From RPQJ01 sp963793005 (GTDB taxonomy: Bacteria > Pseudomonadota > Gammaproteobacteria > Steroidobacterales > Steroidobacteraceae), in contig CAWBYP010000002.1 in assembly GCA_963793005.1 (NCBI GenBank), positions 2,472,416 through 2,536,415 of the forward strand: a stretch of DNA of 64,000 bases, given 5' to 3'. The translations under genes were made by a program, and so were the position numbers. A model generated the notes under the pieces. The model ran no database searches, had not been told where the DNA came from, and saw only the letters and a list, made by a program, of their open reading frames with translations. Positions 8,842 through 17,513 of this stretch are shown one piece after another; position 1 is the stretch's first letter; each line of letters opens with the position of its first letter.

Positions 8842-9969
8842 ATGTTCCTCGAGAACCGCGAGGCGCTGGTTCTCGCGGGCGGTGGCGCGCGTGCTGCCTA
8901 CCAGGTGGGTGTGCTCGGCGCGATCGCTGAGTGGCTGCCGGCCGATGCGGCCTGTCCGTTCGAGGTGCTGGTGGGCACCTCAGCCGGGGCGCTCAATGCG
9001 GCGACACTGGCCTCGTACGCGTCGAACTTTCGCGCAGGCGTGGCCGTGCTCGAGAAGGTGTGGGCCGGATTCCACATGGAGCAGGTCGTGCGTGCCGATC
9101 CCGTCACGACGTTCCGGGGCGGCCTGCATTGGGTCTTGTCGATGGTGTCCGGTGGCTGGTTGCTGTCACCGCCGCGCTCGCTGCTCGATACTTCGCCGCT
9201 GCGCGAGCTTCTATTGCGCACGATACCCATGGACGGCATCCGGGCCAGCGTCGAAGCCGGGCTCGTGCGGTCGCTGGCCGTGGCGACTACCAGCTATTCG
9301 ACCGGGCAGGCGGTAGCGTTTTTTGACGGCGCACCTGATGTGGATGAGTGGTCGAGGGTGCGTCGCGCCGGCGTGCGCCGTCGCATCGACATCGACGTGC
9401 TGATGGCCAGTTCGGCGATTCCATTCATCTTCCCGGTGGGTAAGGTCGACTCCGACTACTACGGCGACGGCGCGATGCGCCAGCTCGCGCCTTTGAGCCC
9501 CGCAGTACACCTGGGCGCAAACCGCCTGCTGGTCGTCGGCACGCGGGCGGAGGCCGCAGCATCGCCGGCGGACGGATCTGTAGGCCGGCCGCCCAGCCCG
9601 GGGCACCTGCTCGGCTTTGTGCTCGACTCGCTGTTCACCGATGGCTTGTCGATCGACCTCGAGCGCTTGAGACAGATCAACAGCATCCTGCAGTCGGACG
9701 GTGCGGGCGCGGTTCCGGACCGCCGGCCGATCGAGGCGCTGGTGATCGAGCCCAGCGACGATCCGACGGCGCTCGCTCGACGGCACCTGAACGCGATGCC
9801 GCGCAGCCTTCGTACACTGCTCAGGACCATCGGCGCGCTCGAGGCGCGCGGCGGGCTGCTCGCGAGCTACCTGCTGTTCGAGTCTGCATACACCACGGAG
9901 CTGATGCGCCTTGGTCGTGCCGACGCCCAGGCACGGCGGGGGGAGATCGAGGCATACCTGACGGAGTAA
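8842..9969 (+). CDS. Patatin-like phospholipase
   Basis: Serine acyl hydrolase with a Ser-Asp dyad. It shows the glycine-rich oxyanion motif GGGARAAYQ, the nucleophile elbow GTSAG (GxSxG), and the catalytic Asp in YYGDGAMRQ (DGA). With the ATG at 8842 the product has 375 residues and begins MFLENREALVLAGGGA. An in-frame TTG at 8812 with GAGG about 8 bases upstream would add ten residues and cannot be excluded. There is no signal peptide, so it is probably a cytosolic or membrane-associated lipid hydrolase. Substrate is unknown. Confidence 0.9.
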   Translation: MFLENREALVLAGGGARAAYQVGVLGAIAEWLPADAACPFEVLVGTSAGALNAATLASYASNFRAGVAVLEKVWAGFHMEQVVRADPVTTFRGGLHWVLSMVSGGWLLSPPRSLLDTSPLRELLLRTIPMDGIRASVEAGLVRSLAVATTSYSTGQAVAFFDGAPDVDEWSRVRRAGVRRRIDIDVLMASSAIPFIFPVGKVDSDYYGDGAMRQLAPLSPAVHLGANRLLVVGTRAEAAASPADGSVGRPPSPGHLLGFVLDSLFTDGLSIDLERLRQINSILQSDGAGAVPDRRPIEALVIEPSDDPTALARRHLNAMPRSLRTLLRTIGALEARGGLLASYLLFESAYTTELMRLGRADAQARRGEIEAYLTE

Positions 9970-9972
9970 ACA

Positions 9973-10001
9973 GGGGACATTCCCCTCTATTCCCCTCTAT
10001 T
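9973..10001. repeat. GGGGACATTCCCC repeat with TCCCCTCTAT duplication
   Basis: GGGGACATTCCCC (9973-9985) is a near-palindrome of the same family as the other intergenic repeats. It is followed by two tandem TCCCCTCTAT units. The TAG stop of rapZ (complement of CTA at 9997-9999) lies inside the repeat, between two convergent genes. Confidence 0.75.
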
Positions 10002-10869
10002 CGTGGCGGCGGCTGGCGAGGTCGCGGTGGCGCACCAGTGCCTGGCCGAAACTTGCGTTGAAGTGCGCCGCCAGTTTCTCGGCCAGGTAGACGGAGCGGT
10101 GCTGGCCGCCGGTGCAACCGACCGCGACCGTGAGGTAGCTGCGATTCGAGCGCACCAGTGACGGCAGCCAGCGCTCGAGAAAGGCGGTGATGTCGGCGAG
10201 GAAGGTCGCTGCTTCTTCCTTGTCGTCGAGGTAGCGGGCGACGGGCGCGTCGCGGCCGGTCAGGTCACGCAGCGAGGGCTCCCAGAACGGATTGGGCAGC
10301 GCGCGCGCGTCGAATACGAAGTCGGCGTCGTCGGGAACGCCGTGCCGATAGGCAAACGACTCGAACATCAGCGACGGCCCGGTGACCGGACGCTCGACCA
10401 CGCGCTCGCGGATCATCTCCCTGAGGTCGTGCACCGAGAGCTGCGAAGTATCGATCGTCAGGTCAGCCGTCGTCGCGACCGGCGCCAGCAGTCGGTGTTC
10501 CTGCTCGAGCGCTTCCTGCAGCCCGAGCCCTTCGCGACTGAGCGGGTGACGACGCCGTGTTTCACTGAAGCGCTTGAGCAGGACGTCGTTGCTGGCGCGC
10601 AGGAACAACACGTCGCAGCCGATACCGCTGCGACGGAGTTCGGCCACCAGCCTGGGTACGTCGGCCAGGTCCTCGGGCCGGTTGCGTGCGTCCACACCGA
10701 CCGCCGTAAGCCGGTACGAAGGCTCGCTGGTGCGCACCGTATAGGCGATGAATCCGGGCAGCAGCCCGGCGGGAATGTTGTCCACGCAGTAGTAGTCGAG
10801 GTCCTCGAGCATGTTGAGCGCCACGCTCTTGCCGGAACCAGAGAGGCCGCTGACGATGACGAGGCGCAC
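9997..10869 (-). CDS. rapZ: RNase adapter protein RapZ
   Basis: 290 residues with an N-terminal P-loop GLSGSGKS (residues 8-15) and the C-terminal domain motif GCTGGQHRSVYLAEKL, where GGxHRS is typical. In E. coli RapZ delivers the sRNA GlmZ to RNase E and so tunes glucosamine-6-phosphate synthesis for cell-wall precursors. Here it follows rpoN by only 3 bases. The usual hpf and ptsN genes between rpoN and rapZ are missing. Its stop lies within a repeat. Confidence 0.95.
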   Translation of the reverse strand: MRLVIVSGLSGSGKSVALNMLEDLDYYCVDNIPAGLLPGFIAYTVRTSEPSYRLTAVGVDARNRPEDLADVPRLVAELRRSGIGCDVLFLRASNDVLLKRFSETRRRHPLSREGLGLQEALEQEHRLLAPVATTADLTIDTSQLSVHDLREMIRERVVERPVTGPSLMFESFAYRHGVPDDADFVFDARALPNPFWEPSLRDLTGRDAPVARYLDDKEEAATFLADITAFLERWLPSLVRSNRSYLTVAVGCTGGQHRSVYLAEKLAAHFNASFGQALVRHRDLASRRHE

Positions 10870-10872
10870 GGC

Positions 10873-12312
10873 TCAGCCAGGCCTCGCGTGGCGTCGCTCG
10901 CTGGAAGTGGCCAGCCCAAGCGCCTCACGGTACTTGGCGACGGTGCGCCGCGCGACTTTCACCCCCTCGGCAGACAGGGCCTCGGCGAGCTGCGCGTCGC
11001 TCATGGGCTTGCCGGCAGGCTCTTCCGCGATCAGCTTGCGGATGCGGGCCCTTATCGCGACGGACGAGATATCCTCGCCGTCGGCGCCCGATACATGGCT
11101 CGAGAAGAAGAACCGGAATTCGAAGATCCCGCGCGGCGTGTGCATGTACTTGCCGGTGGTCACCCGGGAAACGGTTGATTCGTGCAGGCCGACGGCCTCG
11201 GCAACATCGCGCAGGATCATCGGTTGCATGGCCTCGTCGCCTTTCTCGAGGAATGCGACCTGGCGCTGCACGATCGTGCGCGCCACCTTGAGCAGGGTTT
11301 CGCCGCGTATCTCCAGGCTGCGGATCAGCCAGCGGGCTTCCTGCAGCTGCGCGCGAAGCGTCGCGTAGTCCTGCGACCGCGTCACCAGCCCGGCGTAGCC
11401 CTGGTTGACCCTGAGGCGCGGAACCGAGGCCGGGTTGACCTCGACGATCCAGCCCTGCGCACTGCGTCGTACGAACACGTCGGGCACGATGTACTCGGCC
11501 GGCGCGCTTTCAAATGCCGCGCCCGGCCGTGGACTGCAGCCGCGGATGAGCGCCACGGCTTCCTGCAGCGTGTCTTCGTCCACGCCGAGCCGCTTCATGA
11601 GGCCGGTGAGATCGCGATCCGCGATTTCCTGCAGGTGCGCGCCGGCAATCACCAGCGCGAGTTCGCGGCCCGGTGTGTCCGGTTCGAGCTGGGCAAGCTG
11701 CAGGCTGATGCACTCGGCTACCGTTCGGGCCCCGACGCCGGCCGGGTCCAGCGTCTGCAGGAAGCCGAGCACGCGCACGACATCATCTTCAGAGACAGGG
11801 AGGTCGGCGCTCAGGCTCTGCGCGATGTCGGCCGGTGTCTCGGTGAGGTAGCCGTCGTCGTTGAGTGCGTCGACCAGCGCTTCGCCGATCCACACTTCGC
11901 GCGGATCGAGGCTGCTGATCTCCAGCTGCCAGACCAGGTGCTGGTGCAGGTTGCGGTCGCGGTCGTCGGTGAATTCGAGCGGGCGATCGTCGTCGTCCTG
12001 GGAGCGGCCGTCGCCGGACGGCGTGGAGGACTCCGACCACGGGTCCTCCATCTCCACCACGACTTCGTCGGGCTGCGGGCCCTCGGCCTCGCCGTCGTCA
12101 GCGTCTTCGCCTGCGGGTGCCGGCTGGTCGAGCGAGGTGAGGTCGATCTGCTCTTCCTCCTCGGCCTCCAGCATCACGTTGGTTTCGAGGGCTTCCTGGA
12201 GCTGGGCCTGGAGCTCGAGCACGGGCAGCTGCAGCAGCCGGATCGCCTGCTGCAGCTGCGGCGTCATGGTCAGCTGCTGGCCTAGCTTGAGCTGCAGGGA
12301 CGGCTTCAGCAT
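10873..12312 (-). CDS. rpoN: RNA polymerase sigma-54 factor
   Basis: 479 residues. The N-terminal activator-interacting region is glutamine- and leucine-rich (QLTMTPQLQQAIRLLQLP), followed by an acidic region II, the core-binding domain, the helix-turn-helix region, and the C-terminal RpoN box ARRTVAKYREALG, which reads the -24 element. The start at the ATG at 12312 gives the conserved MLKPSLQLKLGQQL N-terminus. Longer upstream frames run into lptB. It begins 4 bases after the lptB stop, the usual lptB-rpoN linkage. A matching -24/-12 promoter lies in front of pilA at 56091-56106. Confidence 0.97.
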   Translation of the reverse strand: MLKPSLQLKLGQQLTMTPQLQQAIRLLQLPVLELQAQLQEALETNVMLEAEEEEQIDLTSLDQPAPAGEDADDGEAEGPQPDEVVVEMEDPWSESSTPSGDGRSQDDDDRPLEFTDDRDRNLHQHLVWQLEISSLDPREVWIGEALVDALNDDGYLTETPADIAQSLSADLPVSEDDVVRVLGFLQTLDPAGVGARTVAECISLQLAQLEPDTPGRELALVIAGAHLQEIADRDLTGLMKRLGVDEDTLQEAVALIRGCSPRPGAAFESAPAEYIVPDVFVRRSAQGWIVEVNPASVPRLRVNQGYAGLVTRSQDYATLRAQLQEARWLIRSLEIRGETLLKVARTIVQRQVAFLEKGDEAMQPMILRDVAEAVGLHESTVSRVTTGKYMHTPRGIFEFRFFFSSHVSGADGEDISSVAIRARIRKLIAEEPAGKPMSDAQLAEALSAEGVKVARRTVAKYREALGLATSSERRHARPG

Positions 12313-12316
12313 GGTG

Positions 12317-13045
12317 CTAGAGCCTGAAATCCTGGCCGAGGTAGACCTCGCGCACCTGCCGGTCGGCGAGGATCTCCTGCGCCGTCCCTGCGGCAATCAG
12401 GCTGCCGGCGCTCACGATGTACGCGCGGTTGCAGATGCCGAGGGTCTCCCGGACGTTGTGATCCGTGATCAGCACGCCGATGTTTCGCGCACACAGGTGC
12501 CGGATGATGCGCTGGATGTCGTCCACCGAGATCGGGTCCACGCCCGCGAACGGTTCGTCGAGCAGGATGAAGCGGGGTTCTGCCGCAAGCGCGCGGGCGA
12601 TCTCGACCCTGCGTCGCTCGCCGCCCGACAGGCTCATGCCGACGTTGCCGCGGATGTGCCCGATGTGGAGTTCGTCGAGCAGTGCGTCGAGCGCGGCCTC
12701 GCGCTCCGCGTCATCCTCGAGATCCCTGCGAACCTCGAGGATCGCCCGGATGTTGTCCTCTACGGTGAGCTTGCGGAACACCGATGCTTCCTGCGGCAGG
12801 TACCCGAGCCCCAGGCGCGCGCGGCGGTACATCGGCAGGCGGGTTATCTCGCGGTCGTCGAGGAAGATGTGCCCCTCGTCGCAGGGTACGAGCCCGACGA
12901 TCATATAGAAGGCCGTGGTCTTGCCCGCGCCGTTGGGTCCCAGCAGTCCGACCACCTCGCCGGCGTGGACCTCGATGGAGAGGTCCGAGAGTACCTTGCG
13001 GGACCGGTAGCGCTTGCCCAGTGACTCGGCGCGCAGCACGCTCAT
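12317..13045 (-). CDS. lptB: LPS export ABC transporter ATP-binding protein LptB
   Basis: 242-residue ABC ATPase that powers extraction of lipopolysaccharide from the inner membrane through LptFG. It has Walker A GPNGAGKTT, the signature motif LSGGERRRVE and Walker B FILLDEPFAGVDP. Its ATG overlaps the lptA stop by four bases (ATGA), giving translational coupling. It is followed directly by rpoN. LptF and LptG are not in the window. Confidence 0.97.
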   Translation of the reverse strand: MSVLRAESLGKRYRSRKVLSDLSIEVHAGEVVGLLGPNGAGKTTAFYMIVGLVPCDEGHIFLDDREITRLPMYRRARLGLGYLPQEASVFRKLTVEDNIRAILEVRRDLEDDAEREAALDALLDELHIGHIRGNVGMSLSGGERRRVEIARALAAEPRFILLDEPFAGVDPISVDDIQRIIRHLCARNIGVLITDHNVRETLGICNRAYIVSAGSLIAAGTAQEILADRQVREVYLGQDFRL

Positions 13046-13746
13046 TGCGGTATTTCCGGCTGCGTTACCTGTCCTTCGACGGCGCCGCCGCTCTTTTCGC
13101 CTTTTCCGGCCTTGCCGGTCTTGTCGTCCTGGGCCTTCGGGTTGATGGTGATGCGTACTCCGCCCGGCACGGTGCCGCCCGGATTGGCAACTACGCGCTG
13201 CTGGCTTACGTCGTAGACCAGCGTATCGCCCTGTATCACGTTGTCGCCGTCGGTGAGCCAGGCGGCGCCGGTGAGGCGCACGATGCCCTGCTTGAAGTCG
13301 TAGTCGATCGTGTTGCTGCGACCCCTGGCGACCTGCCCGGTGTCCTTGAGTTTCTGCTCGAACTCCGCCGGCGTTCCGCGGATCACGGCGCTGGCGATTT
13401 CCTTGTCGCGGAACGTCACCACGGCGCTCGATGCCGTCAACTTCCCGTCGGGCACGGTGAGACGCACGTTGCCGGCGAACGTCCACTCCGAGTTCTCGAA
13501 ATTGAGCCCGGTGGCACTTGCCTTGTCCGCCTCGACCTGCATCGGACCCTGGGTGATGCGCACCTGCTCGAACTGCAGCCGGTTCTGCTTGTAGTCGAAG
13601 TCCGAGGACGCCGCGACAAGTTCGATCGGGTCCCTGGTAGGTCGCGGCAGCGTCGGCGTGGCCGCAGCCGCCACGTCTGCCGCGAGGCAGCACAGGAGCG
13701 CCACCGCGACAAGGTGATACGCGGGATCAGGGAGTGAAGCGGCCAT
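13042..13746 (-). CDS. lptA: LPS transport periplasmic protein LptA
   Basis: 234 residues with an N-terminal signal peptide (HLVAVALLCCLAADVAAA) and an OstA/LptA beta-jellyroll domain (about residues 40-190, with ASSDFDYKQNRLQFEQVRI near its start). The C-terminal tail is low-complexity and Lys/Gly-rich. It forms the periplasmic bridge carrying LPS from LptC to LptD. It overlaps lptC by 20 bases and lptB by 4, so the three are one coupled unit. Confidence 0.94.
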   Translation of the reverse strand: MAASLPDPAYHLVAVALLCCLAADVAAAATPTLPRPTRDPIELVAASSDFDYKQNRLQFEQVRITQGPMQVEADKASATGLNFENSEWTFAGNVRLTVPDGKLTASSAVVTFRDKEIASAVIRGTPAEFEQKLKDTGQVARGRSNTIDYDFKQGIVRLTGAAWLTDGDNVIQGDTLVYDVSQQRVVANPGGTVPGGVRITINPKAQDDKTGKAGKGEKSGGAVEGQVTQPEIPQ

Positions 13747-14305
13747 TGACGTTGGATTCTAGCCTGAGGGTTCCTGCATTCAACATCGCCCGCAATCCGA
13801 TGGCATTCAAGTCGTGCTTGCCAACTCGAACTGAGACCGGTTCCGCGGTCTGCACGATGCCATCGTCGATGTCGTAGTCGACCTTGTCGGTGCGAATCAC
13901 GGCGCCACCGCGGTCCGCGGCGCCGGTGATGGTGACGTCGCCCGCGAGGAACAGGCTCTTGCGGTCCTCCGGCATGCTGCCGCTAAGCGCCGTCAGGTGC
14001 CAGTTGCCGAGGTCCCTGGCCTGGTAGTCGAGCGTGACGTCGGTGAACTGCACGCTCTTGTCTGACAGGTCCTGCTCTATTTCGCGCGCGTGGACGACAA
14101 ACCGCGGCCGCCCGTCCGCACCCATTTCGGTCATCGTGGCGTCGGTCGCGAAATAACCCCGCGGAGCCGCGGCGGGCCCGCGTTCCACGTCGGACTCGTC
14201 CCAGCCGCCGAACAGGCCGTACAGCATCGCAAGCGCCGCGCATCCGGCCGCCAGTGCGATGACGCGATTGGTCAGGGCGCGTGCGCGTTGATGAGGAGGT
14301 CGCAT
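13727..14305 (-). CDS. lptC: LPS export protein LptC
   Basis: 192 residues: a single N-terminal membrane anchor (VIALAAGCAALAMLYGLFGGW) followed by a periplasmic LptC domain (FATDATMTEM ... GRPRFVVHAREIEQ). It receives LPS from LptB2FG and passes it to LptA. The start at the ATG at 14305 places the anchor about 13 residues in, and overlaps the end of kdsC by 34 bases. Sequence conservation of this family is low, and the call rests on domain pattern plus operon position. Confidence 0.88.
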   Translation of the reverse strand: MRPPHQRARALTNRVIALAAGCAALAMLYGLFGGWDESDVERGPAAAPRGYFATDATMTEMGADGRPRFVVHAREIEQDLSDKSVQFTDVTLDYQARDLGNWHLTALSGSMPEDRKSLFLAGDVTITGAADRGGAVIRTDKVDYDIDDGIVQTAEPVSVRVGKHDLNAIGLRAMLNAGTLRLESNVNGRFTP

Positions 14306-14766
14306 ACTTCCCGCACCGCGCCACGCCCGCCCGAGGCCGTAGTGACCCAATGAACCACGGGCCCGAGCGCGCCGTGTGCGTCTGCCACGGCGATCGCCAG
14401 GCCGGCATTTTCCAGCATCGGCAGGTCGGGCGTGTCGTCGCCCACGCAGGCGGTCTCGGCCGGGGCCACGCCGAGCCTGCCCATCAATGCCGCGAGTTCG
14501 GCGGCCTTGTCCTGTACGCCCTGGTGGACATGCGGAATGCCGAGCTCTGCGGCGCGGCGCGTGACGGCGGCGGAGTCGCGCCCGGATATGATGGCGACGG
14601 CCACTCCTGCGCGCTGCAGCGCGACGAGCCCCGAGCCGTCGCGCACGTGGAAAACCTTGAGGTCCTCGCCGGTGGCCGACATGTAGATCCGGCCATCGGT
14701 GAGCACGCCGTCCACGTCCAGCACCAGCAGCCGGATCCGTCGCGCCCGTTCGCGCAGCGTGTCCAC
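14272..14766 (-). CDS. kdsC: 3-deoxy-D-manno-octulosonate 8-phosphate phosphatase
   Basis: HAD-superfamily phosphatase of 164 residues that releases Kdo from Kdo-8-phosphate for LPS inner-core synthesis. The nucleophile motif is DVDGVLTDG (first Asp catalytic), the Ser motif is AIISGRDS, and the Mg-binding GDDTPDLPM lies near the end. It starts 2 bases after kdsD, the preceding pathway gene, and overlaps lptC. Confidence 0.95.
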   Translation of the reverse strand: MDTLRERARRIRLLVLDVDGVLTDGRIYMSATGEDLKVFHVRDGSGLVALQRAGVAVAIISGRDSAAVTRRAAELGIPHVHQGVQDKAAELAALMGRLGVAPAETACVGDDTPDLPMLENAGLAIAVADAHGALGPVVHWVTTASGGRGAVREVCDLLINAHAP

Positions 14767-14768
14767 GG

Positions 14769-15743
14769 CTACATCACCCCGGCGCGCAGCAGGTCGTGGA
14801 CGTTCAGCGCACCGACCAGCCTGCCTTCGTCGTCGACGACGGGCAGGGCAGTGATGCGGTGCTCCTCCATGAGACGCACGGCCTCCGCTGCCAGCATGCG
14901 CGGCTTCGCGACCTTGCCGCCTGCGGTCATCACTTCACGCATCGTGGTCGAGTGAACGTCCACCTGGCGGTCGAGCGTGCGGCGCAGGTCGCCGTCCGTG
15001 AAGATGCCGAGCACGTTGCCGTCGTCATCGACGACCGTGGTCATGCCGAGACCCTTGCGGCTCATCTCCAGCAGGCCGGCACTGAGCAGCGTCCCGGGGC
15101 CGACCGCGGGCAATTCCGCACCACTGCGCATCACGTCCTCGACGTGCATCAGCAATCGCCGGCCAAGGCTGCCGGCGGGGTGCGAGCGCGCGAAATCCTG
15201 CTCGGTGAATCCACGTGCCTCGAGCACCGCCACGGCCAGCGCGTCGCCCATGGCAAGAGCAGCGGTAGTGCTGGCGGTCGGGGCGAGATTCAGCGGACAT
15301 GCCTCGGCCGGGACACTCACGTCCAGCGTTACGGTCGCGTAGCGCGACAGCGTCGACGCCCGGTTGCCTGTGAGCGCAACCAGTGGCACGCCGAGGCGCT
15401 TGATCGGCGGCAGGATCGTGATCAGTTCGGCGGTCTCGCCGGAATTCGACAGCGCGATCACCACGTCGCCGCCCGTGATCATGCCGATGTCGCCGTGGCT
15501 GGCTTCGGCGGGGTGCAGGAAGAACGAAGGGCTGCCGGTGCTCGCCAGGGTCGCGGCGATCTTCCGGCCCACGTGCCCGGACTTGCCCATGCCGGTGACC
15601 ACGGTCCGGCCGGTGCACTCGAGCAGCAGGCGGCAGGCCGCGGCGAACTCGTCACCGAGCCTCTCGGCAAGCGCTGCAACGGCCTCGGCCTCGGTCGCGA
15701 GTACCCGGCGTCCGCGGGCAATGGATGGGTCGGAAGGCTGCAT
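14769..15743 (-). CDS. kdsD: D-arabinose 5-phosphate isomerase
   Basis: Converts ribulose-5-phosphate to arabinose-5-phosphate, the first committed Kdo precursor. The 324-residue protein has an N-terminal SIS sugar-isomerase domain (TGMGKSGHVGRKIAAT and HPAEASHGDIG) and two C-terminal CBS domains (about residues 205-320), the standard KdsD layout. It is the first gene of the minus-strand LPS operon, divergent from ibaG across about 120 bases. Confidence 0.95.
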   Translation of the reverse strand: MQPSDPSIARGRRVLATEAEAVAALAERLGDEFAAACRLLLECTGRTVVTGMGKSGHVGRKIAATLASTGSPSFFLHPAEASHGDIGMITGGDVVIALSNSGETAELITILPPIKRLGVPLVALTGNRASTLSRYATVTLDVSVPAEACPLNLAPTASTTAALAMGDALAVAVLEARGFTEQDFARSHPAGSLGRRLLMHVEDVMRSGAELPAVGPGTLLSAGLLEMSRKGLGMTTVVDDDGNVLGIFTDGDLRRTLDRQVDVHSTTMREVMTAGGKVAKPRMLAAEAVRLMEEHRITALPVVDDEGRLVGALNVHDLLRAGVM

Positions 15744-15867
15744 GGCGCGCAGTGTACTATCACGGGCCGCCGGATCCCCCCTCCTGCGCGGGCACGACCA
15801 CCGGTTTCATGCGGTCAGCGCGTCGGCCGGGTTAAACTGGCATTTTACCCAGCGAGCCTTCAATAAC

Positions 15868-16125
15868 ATGACTGCAGACGAGGTGACCCGGTTGATCGAG
15901 GCGGGCCTGCCCGCGGCGCGGGTACAGGTCCTGACGGACGACGACACGCACTTCGAGGCCGTGGTGATTGCCCCGCAGTTCGAGGGCAAGCGGTCCCTGC
16001 AGCGGCACCAGCTGGTGTACGCGGGGCTCGGGCCCCGGATGGGCAGGGAGATCCACGCGCTTTCGATCCAGGCCTACACGCCCGACGAATGGCGGGCGGC
16101 GGGCGGCGGGGAAGGCCTGGCCTGA
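15868..16125 (+). CDS. ibaG: BolA-family protein IbaG
   Basis: 85-residue BolA/IbaG protein (MTADEVTRLIEAGLPAARVQ). It contains the BolA pattern with FEGKRSLQRHQLVYAGLGPRM, where the residue before the R-H helix region is typical. IbaG-type BolA proteins work with monothiol glutaredoxins in iron-sulfur cluster handling. The start ATG at 15868 has a weak upstream ribosome site. It lies 12 bases before murA, the order seen in many gammaproteobacteria. Confidence 0.88.
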   Translation: MTADEVTRLIEAGLPAARVQVLTDDDTHFEAVVIAPQFEGKRSLQRHQLVYAGLGPRMGREIHALSIQAYTPDEWRAAGGGEGLA

Positions 16126-16137
16126 CGGGAGCAACCC

Positions 16138-17406
16138 TTGGACAAACTCCAGATCCGGGGCGGCGTGCCCCTGTCCGGCGAAGTGCGTATCTCCGGCGCA
16201 AAGAACGCTACGTTGCCGATTCTCGCCGGCGCCCTGCTGGCCGACGGTCCGGTGACCATCGGCAACGTCCCGCACCTGCAGGACGTCACCACCATGATCG
16301 AACTGCTGGGCCGCATGGGTGCCAGCGTCACCGTGGACGAGCGCATGCGCATCGAGGTCGACCCGCGCACCGTGCGCGAGACCTTCGCGCCCTACGAGCT
16401 GGTGAAGACCATGCGCGCCGCGATCCTGGTGCTGGGTCCGCTGGTGGCGCGGCATGGCTCGGCCGACGTGTCGCTGCCCGGCGGATGTGCGATCGGCGCG
16501 AGGCCGGTCAACATCCACGTGGCCGGGCTGCAGGCCATGGGCGCCGAGGTGCACATCGAGAATGGCTACATCAAGGCCCGCGCGGGCCGCCTCAAGGGCG
16601 CCCGCATCGTGCTCGAGACGGTGACCGTCACCGGCACCGAAAACCTGATGATGGCCGCGTGCCTGGCCGAGGGCCGCACCATCCTCGAGAACGCTGCGCG
16701 CGAGCCGGAAATCGTCGACCTGGCGCTGTTCCTGAATGCGATGGGCGCGCAGGTGTCGGGGCACGGCACCGACACCATCTTCATCGATGGCGTGGAGTCA
16801 CTGCACGGCTGCAGTTACGACGTGCTTCCGGACCGGATCGAGGCCGGCACCTACCTGGTGGCCGGCGCAATCACCGGTGGCCGTGTCCGCGCGCGTGGGG
16901 CGCGGGCCGAGCACCTCGACGCGGTGCTGGCAAAGCTCGAAGAGGCAGGCGCGGAGGTAGTGCGCGGCGACAACTTCATCGAGGTGGACATGAAGGGACG
17001 ACGGCCCCGGGCGGTGGATATCCGTACCGCGCCGTATCCCGCGTTCCCAACCGACATGCAGGCCCAGTTTGCCGCGCTCAACACCGTGGCCGACGGCGTC
17101 GGGACCATTGTCGAGACGATCTTCGAGAACCGCTTCATGCACATGCTGGAAATGCGTCGCATGGGCGCGGAGATCAGGCTCGAGGGCAACACGGCCATCA
17201 TCCGCGGAGTTCCGAAGCTCACGGCTGCGCCGGTCATGGCCACTGACCTGCGGGCGTCTGCCAGCCTGGTCCTGGCCGGCCTGGTTGCCGAGGGCACCAC
17301 CGACGTCGAGCGCATCTACCACATTGACCGTGGTTACGAGTGCATCGAGGAGAAGCTGCAGGGGCTTGGGGCGCAGATCCGGCGCCTGGGGCGGACCAGG
17401 AAGTAG
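16138..17406 (+). CDS. murA: UDP-N-acetylglucosamine 1-carboxyvinyltransferase
   Basis: First committed step of peptidoglycan synthesis: adds enolpyruvate to UDP-GlcNAc, and is the fosfomycin target. 422 residues of the EPSP-synthase fold, with SGAKNATLPILAGALL at the N-terminus and the catalytic loop GGCAIGARPVN containing Cys117. It keeps the cysteine, so fosfomycin sensitivity would be expected from this enzyme. The start is TTG at 16138 with a GGGAG ribosome site about 8 bases upstream. Confidence 0.97.
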   Translation: MDKLQIRGGVPLSGEVRISGAKNATLPILAGALLADGPVTIGNVPHLQDVTTMIELLGRMGASVTVDERMRIEVDPRTVRETFAPYELVKTMRAAILVLGPLVARHGSADVSLPGGCAIGARPVNIHVAGLQAMGAEVHIENGYIKARAGRLKGARIVLETVTVTGTENLMMAACLAEGRTILENAAREPEIVDLALFLNAMGAQVSGHGTDTIFIDGVESLHGCSYDVLPDRIEAGTYLVAGAITGGRVRARGARAEHLDAVLAKLEEAGAEVVRGDNFIEVDMKGRRPRAVDIRTAPYPAFPTDMQAQFAALNTVADGVGTIVETIFENRFMHMLEMRRMGAEIRLEGNTAIIRGVPKLTAAPVMATDLRASASLVLAGLVAEGTTDVERIYHIDRGYECIEEKLQGLGAQIRRLGRTRK

Positions 17407-17435
17407 GGACTCGCTACCGGCGCTGCGCGATCCGC

Positions 17436-17441
17436 TATAAT
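17436..17441 (+). promoter_or_regulatory. Probable -10 box for petABC
   Basis: A perfect TATAAT lies 73 bases before the petA start, in the gap after murA. No good -35 hexamer is seen 16-18 bases upstream, so it is a candidate only. Confidence 0.4.
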
Positions 17442-17513
17442 TCTCCGCTGCCCACGGCGGTCTCGAGCAGCCCGCCCCCGGCAAGCGACCGAATCTGCCG
17501 AGGAGAGTGCTGG

